A stretch of 64,000 nt of DNA from Xanthobacter autotrophicus Py2. Its GTDB lineage: Bacteria; Pseudomonadota; Alphaproteobacteria; Rhizobiales; Xanthobacteraceae. The notes under the pieces were generated by a model. It was given only the letters and a program-made list of their open reading frames with translations. It was not told the DNA's origin and did no database searches. The position numbers and the translations under genes are program-made. The stretch is from NCBI GenBank assembly GCA_000017645.1, contig CP000781.1, positions 5,244,935 through 5,308,934 on the forward strand, written 5' to 3'. Shown piece after piece: positions 18,427-27,976 of the stretch. Position 1 is the stretch's first letter, and the number at the start of each line of letters is the position of its first letter.

Positions 18427-19461
18427 GTGAACGCAGTCGCACTTTCCCCAAACCCGGGCGCCGGCCTGGCGGTGGACGCCACCGCGCTGCGCTTCGACCA
18501 GCGCGCCACCAGCCCGGACGCTGTAAAGCCCCGCCTCGAACGACGCACGCTGTTCCGCACAAAGCCAGCCGACGCCTTGGTGGAAATCCGGGCCGCCGCC
18601 GTCAATCCGTCCGACGTGAAGGCCGCCATCGGCCTCATGCCCTATGCGGTGTTTCCCCGCACGCCGGGGCGCGACTTCGCCGGCATCGTGATCGATGGCC
18701 CTTCCGACTGGCTCGGCAAGGCGGTGTACGGCTCGTCCGGCGACCTCGGCATCCGCCGCGACGGCACCCACGCCACCCACCTCGTGGTGGAGGCGGACGC
18801 CCTGGTGGAAAAGCCTGAGGGCATCTCGCTTCAGGAGGCGGCGGGCATCGGCGTGCCGTTCGTCACCGCCATCGAGGGCTTCCGCCGCGCCGGCCTGCCC
18901 CGGCCGGGGGAGACCGTGCTGGTGCTGGGCGTCAACGGCAAGGTGGGTCAGGCTGCGGCGCAGATCGCCACCTGGCGCGGGGCGCGGGTGGTCGGCGTGG
19001 TGCGCAAGGCCGAGCCCTATGGCGGCCATGCCAGCGGGCCGGTGACCCTCATCAATTCCTCCGCTCAGGATGTAGCCTCCACGGTGAAAGAACTCACCGA
19101 TGGGCGGGGCGCCGACATCGTCTTCAACACGGTGGGCGATCCCTATTACGCGGAAGGCACCGCATCCCTCGCCAAGACCGGGCGGCAGATCTTCATCGCG
19201 GCGGTGAACCGCATCGTCGAATTCGACATCTTCGCCTTCTATCGCGGCCGGCACACCTATGTGGGCATCGACACGCTGGCCCTGTCGTCCATCGAGACGG
19301 CGGACGTGCTGCGCGAGCTGGCGCCGGGCTTCGCGGGCGGCCAGCTGCGGCCCTTCCCCATCACTGCGGACGGCGTCTTCGCCCTGAAGGATGCGGGCGA
19401 GGCCTATGCCCGCGTGACCGGGTCCGCGCGCGATCGCGTCATCCTCGTGCCCGGCGCGTGA
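18427..19461 (+). CDS. MDR-family (quinone oxidoreductase-like) reductase
   Basis: A 344-residue medium-chain dehydrogenase/reductase. The GroES-like N-terminal domain (VEIRAAAVNPSDVKAAIG, FPRTPGRDFAGIV) lacks the catalytic zinc cysteine, as in quinone oxidoreductases and enoyl reductases. The Rossmann motif is VLVLGVNGKVGQAAAQIA, in which an N replaces one usual small residue, so NADPH is likely. Such enzymes reduce C=C bonds conjugated to a carbonyl; maleylacetate, the hydroxyquinol ring-cleavage product, has exactly such a bond, so this protein could replace the missing maleylacetate reductase (inference). The GTG start has a strong AAGGAGG in front. Confidence 0.85.
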   Translation: MNAVALSPNPGAGLAVDATALRFDQRATSPDAVKPRLERRTLFRTKPADALVEIRAAAVNPSDVKAAIGLMPYAVFPRTPGRDFAGIVIDGPSDWLGKAVYGSSGDLGIRRDGTHATHLVVEADALVEKPEGISLQEAAGIGVPFVTAIEGFRRAGLPRPGETVLVLGVNGKVGQAAAQIATWRGARVVGVVRKAEPYGGHASGPVTLINSSAQDVASTVKELTDGRGADIVFNTVGDPYYAEGTASLAKTGRQIFIAAVNRIVEFDIFAFYRGRHTYVGIDTLALSSIETADVLRELAPGFAGGQLRPFPITADGVFALKDAGEAYARVTGSARDRVILVPGA

Positions 19462-19470
19462 GGTGCTGCC

Positions 19471-19803
19471 ATGAACGTCATGCGATTTGACCAGGCCCCG
19501 CCCTACCAGGCCCCCGGACATGCGCTGATGCACATGGTCCGGCTCCAGGGCCGGGAGGCCGGCCCCGCCGATTGCCTGTGGCTAGGCCTGTCCACCATCG
19601 AGCCCGGCGGCGGCACGACCCTCGACGCCTCAGGCGTGGAGAAGATGTACGTGGTGCTCGACGGCGAGGTGACCGTCAGCAACGGGCAGGAGGAGGCGAC
19701 ATTGCGGCCATGGGATTCCTGCCGCATCGCCCCCAACGAGAGCCGCGCGCTCAGGAACAATACCAACCGCATCGCGCGGATCCTGCTCGCCATGCCGCTT
19801 TAA
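19471..19803 (+). CDS. Single-domain cupin protein
   Basis: A 110-residue beta-barrel protein with one cupin domain: PGGGTTLDASGVEKMYVVLDGEVTV (motif 1, near 49-73) and a second motif near 86-95. The histidines that bind metal in many cupins are partly replaced (motif 1 has D and S), so metal binding is doubtful. It starts 9 bases after the reductase and ends the run of enzyme genes. Roles for such proteins in aromatic pathways include isomerase, decarboxylase or ligand sensor; none can be assigned here. Confidence 0.8.
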   Translation: MNVMRFDQAPPYQAPGHALMHMVRLQGREAGPADCLWLGLSTIEPGGGTTLDASGVEKMYVVLDGEVTVSNGQEEATLRPWDSCRIAPNESRALRNNTNRIARILLAMPL

Positions 19804-19886
19804 GGCGGGACCGGGACGGCCATCCGCCCCTGAACCGAGGATCGCGAACGCAACCTCAAGCCGCCTGCGGGCGCGAAGGAGAACCC

Positions 19887-19916
19887 ATGTCCGCCCGCCT
19901 GCCCGCTGGCGGACAT
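19887..19916 (+). repeat. Perfect 9-base inverted repeat over a start codon
   Basis: ATGTCCGCC (19887-19895) and GGCGGACAT (19908-19916) pair perfectly around a 12-base loop. The arm contains the start codon of the small basic frame, and no T run follows, so a translation-control hairpin is more likely than a terminator. Confidence 0.6.
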
Positions 19917-20021
19917 GAAGGCCTGAACCGTCGAGGCCCGACCAAGATCAAGGTTAAGACCAAGAACAGAAAGCGGCCCCGCAAGTCGCTCTCACAGGAA
20001 ACCGTCCGACACACAGCCTGA
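19887..20021 (+). CDS. Possible small basic protein or leader peptide before dctA
   Basis: A 44-codon frame with a strong AAGGAG five bases before its ATG, ending 45 bases before dctA. The product has 15 Lys/Arg residues and no hydrophobic segment. Third codon positions are less GC-rich than in neighbouring genes. Its first three codons form one arm of a perfect hairpin, so start access could be controlled by RNA folding. It may be a regulatory leader for dctA or a chance frame; no homologue is recognised. Confidence 0.35.
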   Translation: MSARLPAGGHEGLNRRGPTKIKVKTKNRKRPRKSLSQETVRHTA

Positions 20022-20066
20022 TCGCGCCAATCCGCCCGGTCGAGGCCTTTTCCCAGGGAGGATCCA

Positions 20067-21428
<1,362 letters not shown>

Positions 21429-21455
21429 GCCAAGACCGGACGGCTCATCCAACGC

Positions 21456-21483
21456 AAAGAGGCGCCCACAGGCGCCTCTTTTT
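21456..21483. terminator. Strong intrinsic terminator after dctA, probably bidirectional
   Basis: A perfect 11-base stem (AAAGAGGCGCC / GGCGCCTCTTT) with a 4-base loop and a following T run on the + strand; on the - strand it also ends in a short T run, so it can serve xseB, which converges from the right. Confidence 0.9.
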
Positions 21484-21522
21484 CGTAATGGCACGCCAAA
21501 CCCGTGCTCGCGCCGAAAGCCC

Positions 21523-21816
21523 CTATCCGTCCGCATCCAGCGGCGCAGTGCCGGAGGGGCGGCCATCGGCGTCGCGGGTGATGGTCTCGACGCGGGCTTC
21601 CGCCGCCCGCAGCAGGGTCTCGCAGCGCATCTTCAAGGCCTCGCCCCGCTCGTACATGGCGATGGATTCCTCCAGCGGCACGCTGCCCCGCTCAAGATTG
21701 CCGACGATGGCCTCCAGCTCCGCCAGCGCCTGCTCGAAGCTGAGCTTGTCCACGCCCGCGGCCGGTCCGGCGCTCTGGGCTGACTTGGCGCTGGTTGCCT
21801 TTGCTGCCTCGGCCAT
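21523..21816 (-). CDS. xseB: Exodeoxyribonuclease VII small subunit
   Basis: A 97-residue helical protein with the family core [37 protein letters not shown], two helices that bind along the large XseA subunit of the single-strand-specific nuclease ExoVII. An Ala-rich N-terminal extension and a Pro/Asp-rich C-terminus flank the core. I chose the ATG at 21816, preceded by GGAGG; the frame extends 19 codons further upstream without a better site. xseA is not in the window. Confidence 0.9.
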   Translation of the reverse strand: MAEAAKATSAKSAQSAGPAAGVDKLSFEQALAELEAIVGNLERGSVPLEESIAMYERGEALKMRCETLLRAAEARVETITRDADGRPSGTAPLDADG

Positions 21817-22014
21817 GGCCGCCTCCACTGATTCCCTTTGCGCCCACCTTATACCGATCCGGACCCGGCTCACCCATGTCCCGGAATTTCGGGCGGTGTC
21901 GCAGGGGGCAAAGGCGCTTCACTGCGCACCGGGACCCCATCCCAAATCAGCCGGGGTGGCCCCGGCGCCCGCCCTTTGGTAGAAGCCGGCCAGAAATCTC
22001 AGGAAAACACCCTC

Positions 22015-23193
22015 ATGTTGCCCGCGGCGTCCGCGCCCCTTCCGCCCCGCGATCCCTCAAGCCTCGAAGATGCGCTCATTGCGTGCTTCGAGACTGCCGG
22101 CTTCTCGCGCCACGATCCGCCCATCCTCCATCCGGCGGACGCGTTCCTCGATCTGTCGGGGGAATCCATCCGCCGCCGTATGTATCTGACGGCGGACGCG
22201 GACGGGCGCGAACTGTGCCTTAGGCCCGACATCACCATCCCCGTGGCCCGCGCCGTCATCGCCGAGCGCATGCCGCTGCCCGCGCGCGTGAGCTATCTGG
22301 GCCCCGTGTTCCGCTTCCGGGGCGAGGGATCGGGCGAGTTCCGGCAAGCGGGCGTGGAATCCTTCGGCCGCACCGACATTGAGGCGGCCGACGCGGAGAT
22401 GGTCGCCCTCGGCCTCAACGCCTGCGCGCTCTATGGCGTCCCGCAGCCGGAGATCCGGCTCGGCGACGTGGGTCTGTTCGCCGCGCTGCTTGAAGCGCTG
22501 CCCCTGGCCCCCGCCCTGCGCCGGCGGCTGCTGAAGGATTTCGGCCAGAGCCGGCTCGATGCCGACCTCGGCCGCCAGAAGGCGCGCCCGCAGGAAAGCG
22601 CCTCGGCCCATGCCGGCGTGCTGGCGGCCCTCACCGGCGCCGATCCCGAGGCGGCGCGGGCGCTGATCACCGATCTCTTGTCCATCGCCGGCATCTCCAC
22701 CGTGGGCGGACGCACCGTGTCCGAGATCGCCGAACGCTTCCTGGAGCAGTCCTCGCTGGAGGCCGGTGCCGGCCTCTCCGGCGAGACCGGGGAGATCCTC
22801 TCGCGCTACCTCGCCATCTCCGGCACGCCGGACGAAGCCTCGGCCCGCATGCGGGCGCTGGCGGCGGACGCGGGCATCGACCTGTCCGCCGCCCTCGACA
22901 CCTTCGACCGGCGCACCGGCTTCCTCACCGCTTTTGCGGTGAACCTGTCGGACGTGCGCTTCTCCAGCGCCTTTGGGCGGCCGCTGGACTATTACAGCGG
23001 CATGGTCTTCGAGCTGCACGACACCAGCGGTCGCACCGATGGGCCGCTGGTGGCCGGCGGGCGCTACGACAAGCTGTTGGCGCGCCTCGGCGCCGAGACC
23101 AGCGTGCCCGGCGTCGGCCTCGCGGTGTGGGTTGAACGCCTCGCCGCCCTCGCCCTCGCCCCCTTCCCTGCTGCCGTGGAGGGCGCCCGATGA
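22015..23193 (+). CDS. hisZ: ATP phosphoribosyltransferase regulatory subunit
   Basis: A 392-residue catalytically inactive paralogue of histidyl-tRNA synthetase that allosterically regulates HisG. The class II synthetase-like core is seen in [27 protein letters not shown] (motif 2 region) and [24 protein letters not shown], and the C-terminal [15 protein letters not shown] / [10 protein letters not shown] chose the ATG at 22015 after AGGAAAA; a longer frame starts 59 codons upstream without support. Its stop overlaps the hisG start by 4 bases (ATGA), so the two subunits are made in fixed ratio. Confidence 0.92.
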   Translation: MLPAASAPLPPRDPSSLEDALIACFETAGFSRHDPPILHPADAFLDLSGESIRRRMYLTADADGRELCLRPDITIPVARAVIAERMPLPARVSYLGPVFRFRGEGSGEFRQAGVESFGRTDIEAADAEMVALGLNACALYGVPQPEIRLGDVGLFAALLEALPLAPALRRRLLKDFGQSRLDADLGRQKARPQESASAHAGVLAALTGADPEAARALITDLLSIAGISTVGGRTVSEIAERFLEQSSLEAGAGLSGETGEILSRYLAISGTPDEASARMRALAADAGIDLSAALDTFDRRTGFLTAFAVNLSDVRFSSAFGRPLDYYSGMVFELHDTSGRTDGPLVAGGRYDKLLARLGAETSVPGVGLAVWVERLAALALAPFPAAVEGAR

Positions 23194-24164
23194 CCAGCCC
23201 GCTCATTCTCGCCGTGCCCTCCAAGGGCCGGCTGCAGGAGAATGTCCACGCCTTCTTCTCCCGGGCCGGCATGCCGCTGACGCAGGCGCGCGGCGCCCGC
23301 GACTATCGCGGCGCCCTCGGCGGCGTGGACAATGTGGAGGTGGCTTATCTCTCCGCCTCCGAGATCGCGGCAGCTCTTGCCGCCGGCGCCGCCCACATCG
23401 GGGTGACGGGCGAGGACCTGGTGCGCGAGAACATCCTGGAGGCCGACAGCCGGGTCGCGCTGCTGGAAAAGCTGGGCTTCGGCCACGCCAACGTGGTGGT
23501 GGCGGTGCCGCAGGCCTGGATCGACGTGCGCACCATGGACGATCTCGACGACGTAGCGAGCCACTTCCACGGCCGCACCGGCCGACGCATCCGCGTCGCC
23601 ACCAAATATGTGAACCTGACCCGGGGCTTCTTTGCCCGCTACGGCATTGTGGATTACCGCATCGTCGAAAGCGCGGGCGCTACCGAAGGCACCCCGGCCT
23701 CCGGCTCGGCCGAGCTGATCGTGGACATCACCACCACCGGCGCGACGCTGGCCGCCAACGCCCTGAAGGTGGTGGACGACGGCATCATCCTGAAGTCGGA
23801 AGCCAATCTCGTGGCCTCGCTCACCGCCAACTGGAGCGGCAGCGCGCTTTCGGCGGCGCGGGCCATGTTCGACCGGTTGGGGGCGGAAAAGCGCGCGCGA
23901 ACCATGCGCGAGGTGCGCACCCGCTTCGCGAGCTGCGACGCCTCCCTGGTGGAGCAGGCGGTGGCGCGCTATCGCTGCGTCGCACCGTTCGGCGGCCCCA
24001 CCTCCTCCGGCATGCTGACCCTGCACTGCCCGCCGGATACGCTGCACGGGCTCGCCACCTTCCTGCGTGAGCAGGGCGCGAGCATGGTGACCGTTGGTCC
24101 CATCGAATATGTGTTCGCCGCAGACAATCCCCTGTTCGAGGCTCTGGAAGCGCGTCTCGGCTGA
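23190..24164 (+). CDS. hisG: ATP phosphoribosyltransferase, with a C-terminal extension
   Basis: A 324-residue enzyme that joins ATP and PRPP in the first step of histidine synthesis. The catalytic domain begins [19 protein letters not shown] and contains the PRPP-binding segment [21 protein letters not shown] (near residues 179-199). Partners of HisZ are usually short (about 210-230 residues), yet here about 90 residues follow the catalytic part. Within them GMLTLHCP ... [25 protein letters not shown] has the pattern of the ACT-like regulatory domain of long-form HisG, in a divergent form. It is coupled to hisZ by the ATGA overlap. Confidence 0.93.
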   Translation: MTSPLILAVPSKGRLQENVHAFFSRAGMPLTQARGARDYRGALGGVDNVEVAYLSASEIAAALAAGAAHIGVTGEDLVRENILEADSRVALLEKLGFGHANVVVAVPQAWIDVRTMDDLDDVASHFHGRTGRRIRVATKYVNLTRGFFARYGIVDYRIVESAGATEGTPASGSAELIVDITTTGATLAANALKVVDDGIILKSEANLVASLTANWSGSALSAARAMFDRLGAEKRARTMREVRTRFASCDASLVEQAVARYRCVAPFGGPTSSGMLTLHCPPDTLHGLATFLREQGASMVTVGPIEYVFAADNPLFEALEARLG

Positions 24165-24177
24165 AACCGAGACGCCG

Positions 24178-24197
24178 CCGGCGCCCCGCTGCGCCGG
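24178..24197. terminator. Weak hairpin between convergent hisG and a small gene
   Basis: A 7-base perfect stem (CCGGCGC / GCGCCGG) with a 6-base loop, 14 bases after the hisG stop. No T run follows on either strand, so termination activity is uncertain. Confidence 0.3.
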
Positions 24198-24208
24198 TGC
24201 AGTGACCT

Positions 24209-24505
24209 CTAGTTGTTGCCGAGGCCGCGGTCACCCTGGTCGATAAACTCGTCATCGATCCTTCGGGTGGTGGGTTCGATCACGATCACGCGCATCTGCG
24301 TGAACGGATCCTCACGCAGTTCGACGCCACGGGAATAACCGAGTTCCCGATACCGCATGTTGGGCTGCGCGTAAGGGCCCGTGTAATACATGCCCTGGGC
24401 TTCCGCATCCGCTTGCGCTCGGGAATGCTCGTCGGCACCCATAGCGGCGCCGGCGGTGAGGACGGTGGTGGCGAGAGCGATGGCTCCAAAAGTTTGATGG
24501 CGCAT
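24209..24505 (-). CDS. Small secreted protein of unknown function
   Basis: A 98-residue protein with a Sec signal peptide (MRHQTFGAIALATTVLTAGAAMG, cleavage likely before ADEHS). The mature part of about 75 residues is polar and Tyr/Arg-rich (MYYTGPYAQPNMRYRELGYSRG) with a VIVIEP strand and no cysteines. I chose the third of three clustered ATGs (24517, 24511, 24505) because GGAG then sits 6 bases upstream; all three give a working signal peptide. No family recognised. It converges with hisG. Confidence 0.6.
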   Translation of the reverse strand: MRHQTFGAIALATTVLTAGAAMGADEHSRAQADAEAQGMYYTGPYAQPNMRYRELGYSRGVELREDPFTQMRVIVIEPTTRRIDDEFIDQGDRGLGNN

Positions 24506-24941
24506 CTTCATCTCCATCGGTTGGAAACGGAGGTTCCGTTCCAATAGAGGATCACCTGTTGATGCAACCGCCCCTGAATAAGGGGCTTTTTTTGCAATAG
24601 TGTGGTCCGGAATCACGGTCAATCAGCCCCCCTGTCCGGCCGGTGAGGATGTCGGTACGGTGGGCCGGGAACCGGGTGCCGCCGCGCGGTAGCGAGGGGG
24701 ATGCAGCCATTTGGCTGCGGTATTCAGGGCGGGTGCCCGTTCACCGCCTTCCCACTCGGGTCCGGGGGCTTTACTCTCCGCCGGCCGATTGAATGCGCCT
24801 CTGCGCCGCGTGATCGAGCCGGGTCTGCCTGGGCCGACGAGTCCGGACGGGACGTCCGTCTCTGTCGAGGTTAGGTGCGGTCCGTCTGGACGGAACGCAC
24901 GTCAGACCGCAGCGAGAGAAGCGTTGCCCGAGGAGTTCTCC
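24506..24941. other. Divergent intergenic region before pepN
   Basis: Holds the upstream regions of the small secreted gene (- strand) and pepN (+ strand). It contains a clear + strand terminator at 24570-24593 described separately, and several imperfect GGTCCGTC/GACGGA inverted repeats around 24846-24900. An open frame runs through its right half into pepN but lacks a credible start. Confidence 0.5.
24570..24593 (+). terminator. Intrinsic terminator upstream of pepN
   Basis: Stem GCCCCT/AGGGGC with a 5-base loop and a run of seven T on the + strand. It lies more than 400 bases after hisG, with an opposite-strand gene between, so it would end read-through from hisG or an unannotated + strand transcript. 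Confidence 0.7.
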
Positions 24942-27572
24942 ATGCGTGATGCCGAGCCCAAAGCCATCCACCTCGCCGACTACCGCCCGCCGGACTGGCT
25001 GGTGGACAAGGTGGAGCTGGACTTCGCGCTCCATCCCTCCCAGAGCCGCGTCACCGCCCGCCTCGCGCTGCGCCGCAACCCGGAGGGGACCGCCGGCGCG
25101 CCGGTGGTGCTGGAAGGCGATGGCCTGACGCTGATACGCCTCGCCATCGACGGCAAGCCGCTGGCCGGCCCGAGCTTCGAAGCGAGCCCCGAGCGCCTCA
25201 CCCTGGCCCACCCGCCGGCCGACGCCTTCGTGCTGGAGGTGGAGACGCTGGTGGACCCCACCGCCAACACCCAGCTCATGGGCCTCTACCGCACGTCCGG
25301 CAATTACTGCACCCAGTGCGAGCCCGAGGGCTTCCGCCGCATCACCTATTATCCCGACCGGCCGGACGTGCTGTCGGTCTTCACCACCCGCATCGAGGCG
25401 GACAAGGCCGAGGCGCCGATCCTGCTCGGCAACGGCAATCTGGTGGAAAGCGGCGACATCCCCGGCACGGCGCGCCATTTCGCCGTCTGGCACGACCCGT
25501 GGCCGAAGCCCTCCTATCTGTTCGCGCTGGTGGGCGGGAAGCTTGCCAAGGTTTCCGACAGCTTCACCACCGTCTCCGGCCGCAAGGTGGAGCTGGGAAT
25601 CTATGTGGAGGAGGGTAAGGAGGCCCGCGCCGGCTATGCCATGGACGCGCTGAAGCGCTCCATGCGCTGGGACGAGGAGGCCTTCGGCCGCGAATACGAC
25701 CTCGACGTGTTCAACATCGTGGCCGTCTCCGACTTCAACATGGGGGCCATGGAGAACAAGGGCCTCAACGTCTTCAACGACAAATACGTGCTGGCCACCC
25801 CCGAGACCGCCACCGACGCCGATTATTCCGGCATCGAGGGGGTCATCGCCCACGAATATTTCCACAACTGGACCGGCAACCGCATCACCTGCCGCGACTG
25901 GTTCCAGCTGTGCCTGAAGGAAGGCCTCACCGTCTTCCGCGACCAAGAATTCTCCTCCGACCAGCGCTCGCGTCCGGTGAAGCGCATCGCCGACGTGCGC
26001 ATGCTCAAGGCGGCCCAGTTCACCGAGGATTCCGGCCCCCTCGCCCACCCGGTCCGGCCGCAAACCTATCGCGAGATCAACAACTTCTACACCGCGACCG
26101 TCTATGAGAAGGGCGCGGAGGTGGTGCGCATGCTCAAAACCCTCCTGGGCGAGGAGGGGTTCCGAAAGGGCATGGACCTCTATTTCGAGCGCCATGACGG
26201 GGATGCCGCCACCATCGAGGATTTCGTCGCGTCCTTCGCCGACGCCACCGGCCGCGACCTCACCCAGTTTGCCCTCTGGTACGCCCAGTCGGGCACGCCG
26301 CTCCTCAACATCAGCGGCAGCTATGACAAGGAGGCCGGCACCTTCCGCCTCGACGTGAAGCAGTCGGTGCCGCCCACGCCGGGCCAAAGCGACAAGAAGC
26401 CCATGCTGATCCCGCTGGCCCTCGGTCTCGTCGGGCCGGACGGGCGCGACATGCCGCTGACGCTCGGCAACACACCGGTGGAACACGGCGTGATCGAGGT
26501 GAAGGAGGCCGCCCAGAGCTTCCTCTTCACCGGCCTCGACGCACGGCCCGTCCCCTCCCTCAACCGGGGCTTCTCCGCCCCCGTGAACCTCGTCAGCGAC
26601 CTCACCGAGGCTGACCGGGTGTTCCTCGCCGCCCATGACGGCGATCCGTTCAACCGCTTCGATTCGCTGCAGCGCATCGCCCTCGAGCTGCTGAAGGCCG
26701 GCGCCCGGTCCGGCACCTTGCCGGCGCCGGACGCGCTGGTCACCGCCGCCTGCGCGGTGGTGGCCGATACCGCTCTCGATGCCGCCTTCAAGGCGCAGGC
26801 CCTCGCCCTCCCCGGCGAGAGCGAGGTGGCGCGCGAGCTGGGCAGCGATGTCAATCCCGACGCCGTCTTCGCCGCCCGCAAGGCGCTGCGGATCGCGGTG
26901 GGAACCGCCCTCGCGGCGGACTTTGCCCGCGTTTACGCTAGCACCGGGTCCGCCGGTGCCTTCTCACCCGACGCCGGCTCGGCCGGGCTGCGGGCGCTGC
27001 ACAACCTCGCCCTCGATTATCTGGCCGTCACCGGCGCGGCCGAGGGCATCGCCCGCGCCAAGGCCCAGTTCGAGGCGGCGGACAACATGACCGACCGCTT
27101 CGCCGCCCTCGCCGTGCTGGCCCAGCACGACGTGCCGGAGCGCGAAGCCGCCCTCGACGCCTTCTATCGCCGCTTCGAGAGCGACGCGCTCGTGATCGAC
27201 AAGTGGTTCGTGCTGCAGGCGCAGATCCCGTCCGAGGGGACGCTGGACCGGGTGAAGGGCCTGATGCTGCATCCGGCCTTCTCGCTCTCCAACCCCAACC
27301 GGGTGCGCTCCCTCATCGGAGCGTTCGCCGCCGCCAACCCCACCCAGTTCAACCGGGCGGACGGCGCCGGGCATGCCTTCGTGGCCGATACGGTGCTGAG
27401 CCTCGACGGCAAGAACCCGCAGGTGGCCGCGCGGCTGCTGGCGTCGTTCAAGACGTTCCGCCAGCTGGAGCCGGTGCGGCGCGCCAGCGCCGAGGCCGCC
27501 CTGCGCCGCGTGGCGCAGACCCCCGGCCTGTCGGCGGATGTCGCCGACATCGCCACCCGCTCGCTGGGGTGA
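24942..27572 (+). CDS. pepN: Aminopeptidase N (M1 family)
   Basis: An 876-residue zinc aminopeptidase that removes N-terminal residues from peptides in the cytoplasm. The substrate-recognition motif MGAMENKGLN is followed by the zinc site HEYFH (residues 304-308) and its third ligand Glu327 in LCLKEGLTVF. N-terminal beta domain, thermolysin-like domain and long helical C-terminal domain match the length of E. coli PepN (870). I chose the ATG at 24942 after CGAGGAG. No signal peptide. Confidence 0.96.
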   Translation: MRDAEPKAIHLADYRPPDWLVDKVELDFALHPSQSRVTARLALRRNPEGTAGAPVVLEGDGLTLIRLAIDGKPLAGPSFEASPERLTLAHPPADAFVLEVETLVDPTANTQLMGLYRTSGNYCTQCEPEGFRRITYYPDRPDVLSVFTTRIEADKAEAPILLGNGNLVESGDIPGTARHFAVWHDPWPKPSYLFALVGGKLAKVSDSFTTVSGRKVELGIYVEEGKEARAGYAMDALKRSMRWDEEAFGREYDLDVFNIVAVSDFNMGAMENKGLNVFNDKYVLATPETATDADYSGIEGVIAHEYFHNWTGNRITCRDWFQLCLKEGLTVFRDQEFSSDQRSRPVKRIADVRMLKAAQFTEDSGPLAHPVRPQTYREINNFYTATVYEKGAEVVRMLKTLLGEEGFRKGMDLYFERHDGDAATIEDFVASFADATGRDLTQFALWYAQSGTPLLNISGSYDKEAGTFRLDVKQSVPPTPGQSDKKPMLIPLALGLVGPDGRDMPLTLGNTPVEHGVIEVKEAAQSFLFTGLDARPVPSLNRGFSAPVNLVSDLTEADRVFLAAHDGDPFNRFDSLQRIALELLKAGARSGTLPAPDALVTAACAVVADTALDAAFKAQALALPGESEVARELGSDVNPDAVFAARKALRIAVGTALAADFARVYASTGSAGAFSPDAGSAGLRALHNLALDYLAVTGAAEGIARAKAQFEAADNMTDRFAALAVLAQHDVPEREAALDAFYRRFESDALVIDKWFVLQAQIPSEGTLDRVKGLMLHPAFSLSNPNRVRSLIGAFAAANPTQFNRADGAGHAFVADTVLSLDGKNPQVAARLLASFKTFRQLEPVRRASAEAALRRVAQTPGLSADVADIATRSLG

Positions 27573-27595
27573 GCAAGGCCGCCCGTCGCTGAAAA

Positions 27596-27628
27596 GATGG
27601 CCCCTCCGGCGTGTCCTGAGGGGCCATC
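27596..27628 (+). terminator. Hairpin after pepN
   Basis: A perfect 11-base stem (GATGGCCCCTC / GAGGGGCCATC) around an 11-base loop, 24 bases after the pepN stop. No T run follows, so it may act with Rho or stabilise the 3' end. Confidence 0.5.
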
Positions 27629-27976
27629 GCTGCCTTTGCGGTTCATCAGGCCCGCGGACACAGGGAAGCTCCGGACACGCCGAAGCAATCTGTGCCCGTC
27701 TGCGAAAGGACGCGCCCTCCTCCTCGATCGGAGCGCGGGAAGAACAGAGCAGGAAGCCCCGGCGGCATCCGATTCGGTCCTGCTGTGTTCCCGCCGGGTT
27801 CCAGCCCATGGCGAAAGCTGTACCGAAACGAGACGGCGTCTTGCCCCTGCCGGAACGCCAACTGCTGCAGCCGGCCCTGTTCGCGCCGTCCGGGCGAGAC
27901 GCCGTGGACCCATTCACGCGTTACACTACAGCGCAAAAAGAGTGTATAAACAGAACAACATAGCCGGGAGCGCACC
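27629..27976. other. Intergenic region before the MgtC/SapB-like gene
   Basis: No convincing gene; a 51-codon frame (27808-27963) lacks a ribosome-binding site. Near the right end a TATAAA box (27945-27950) lies 26 bases before the next start codon, overlapping an inverted repeat TACACT (27922-27927) / AGTGTA (27941-27946), a layout that could bind a dimeric regulator. No good -35 box is visible. Confidence 0.45.

Noticed and set aside
15665..19803. Recent horizontal transfer of the catabolic operon
   Set aside because: Composition and codon use match the surroundings and no tRNA, integrase or repeat boundary is visible.
24771..26636. Long - strand frame over pepN
   Set aside because: Shadow of the aminopeptidase; no domain and no start site.
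27808..27963. 51-codon frame between pepN and the MgtC/SapB-like gene
   Set aside because: No ribosome-binding site, no recognisable domain, and the promoter-like elements of the next gene lie inside it.
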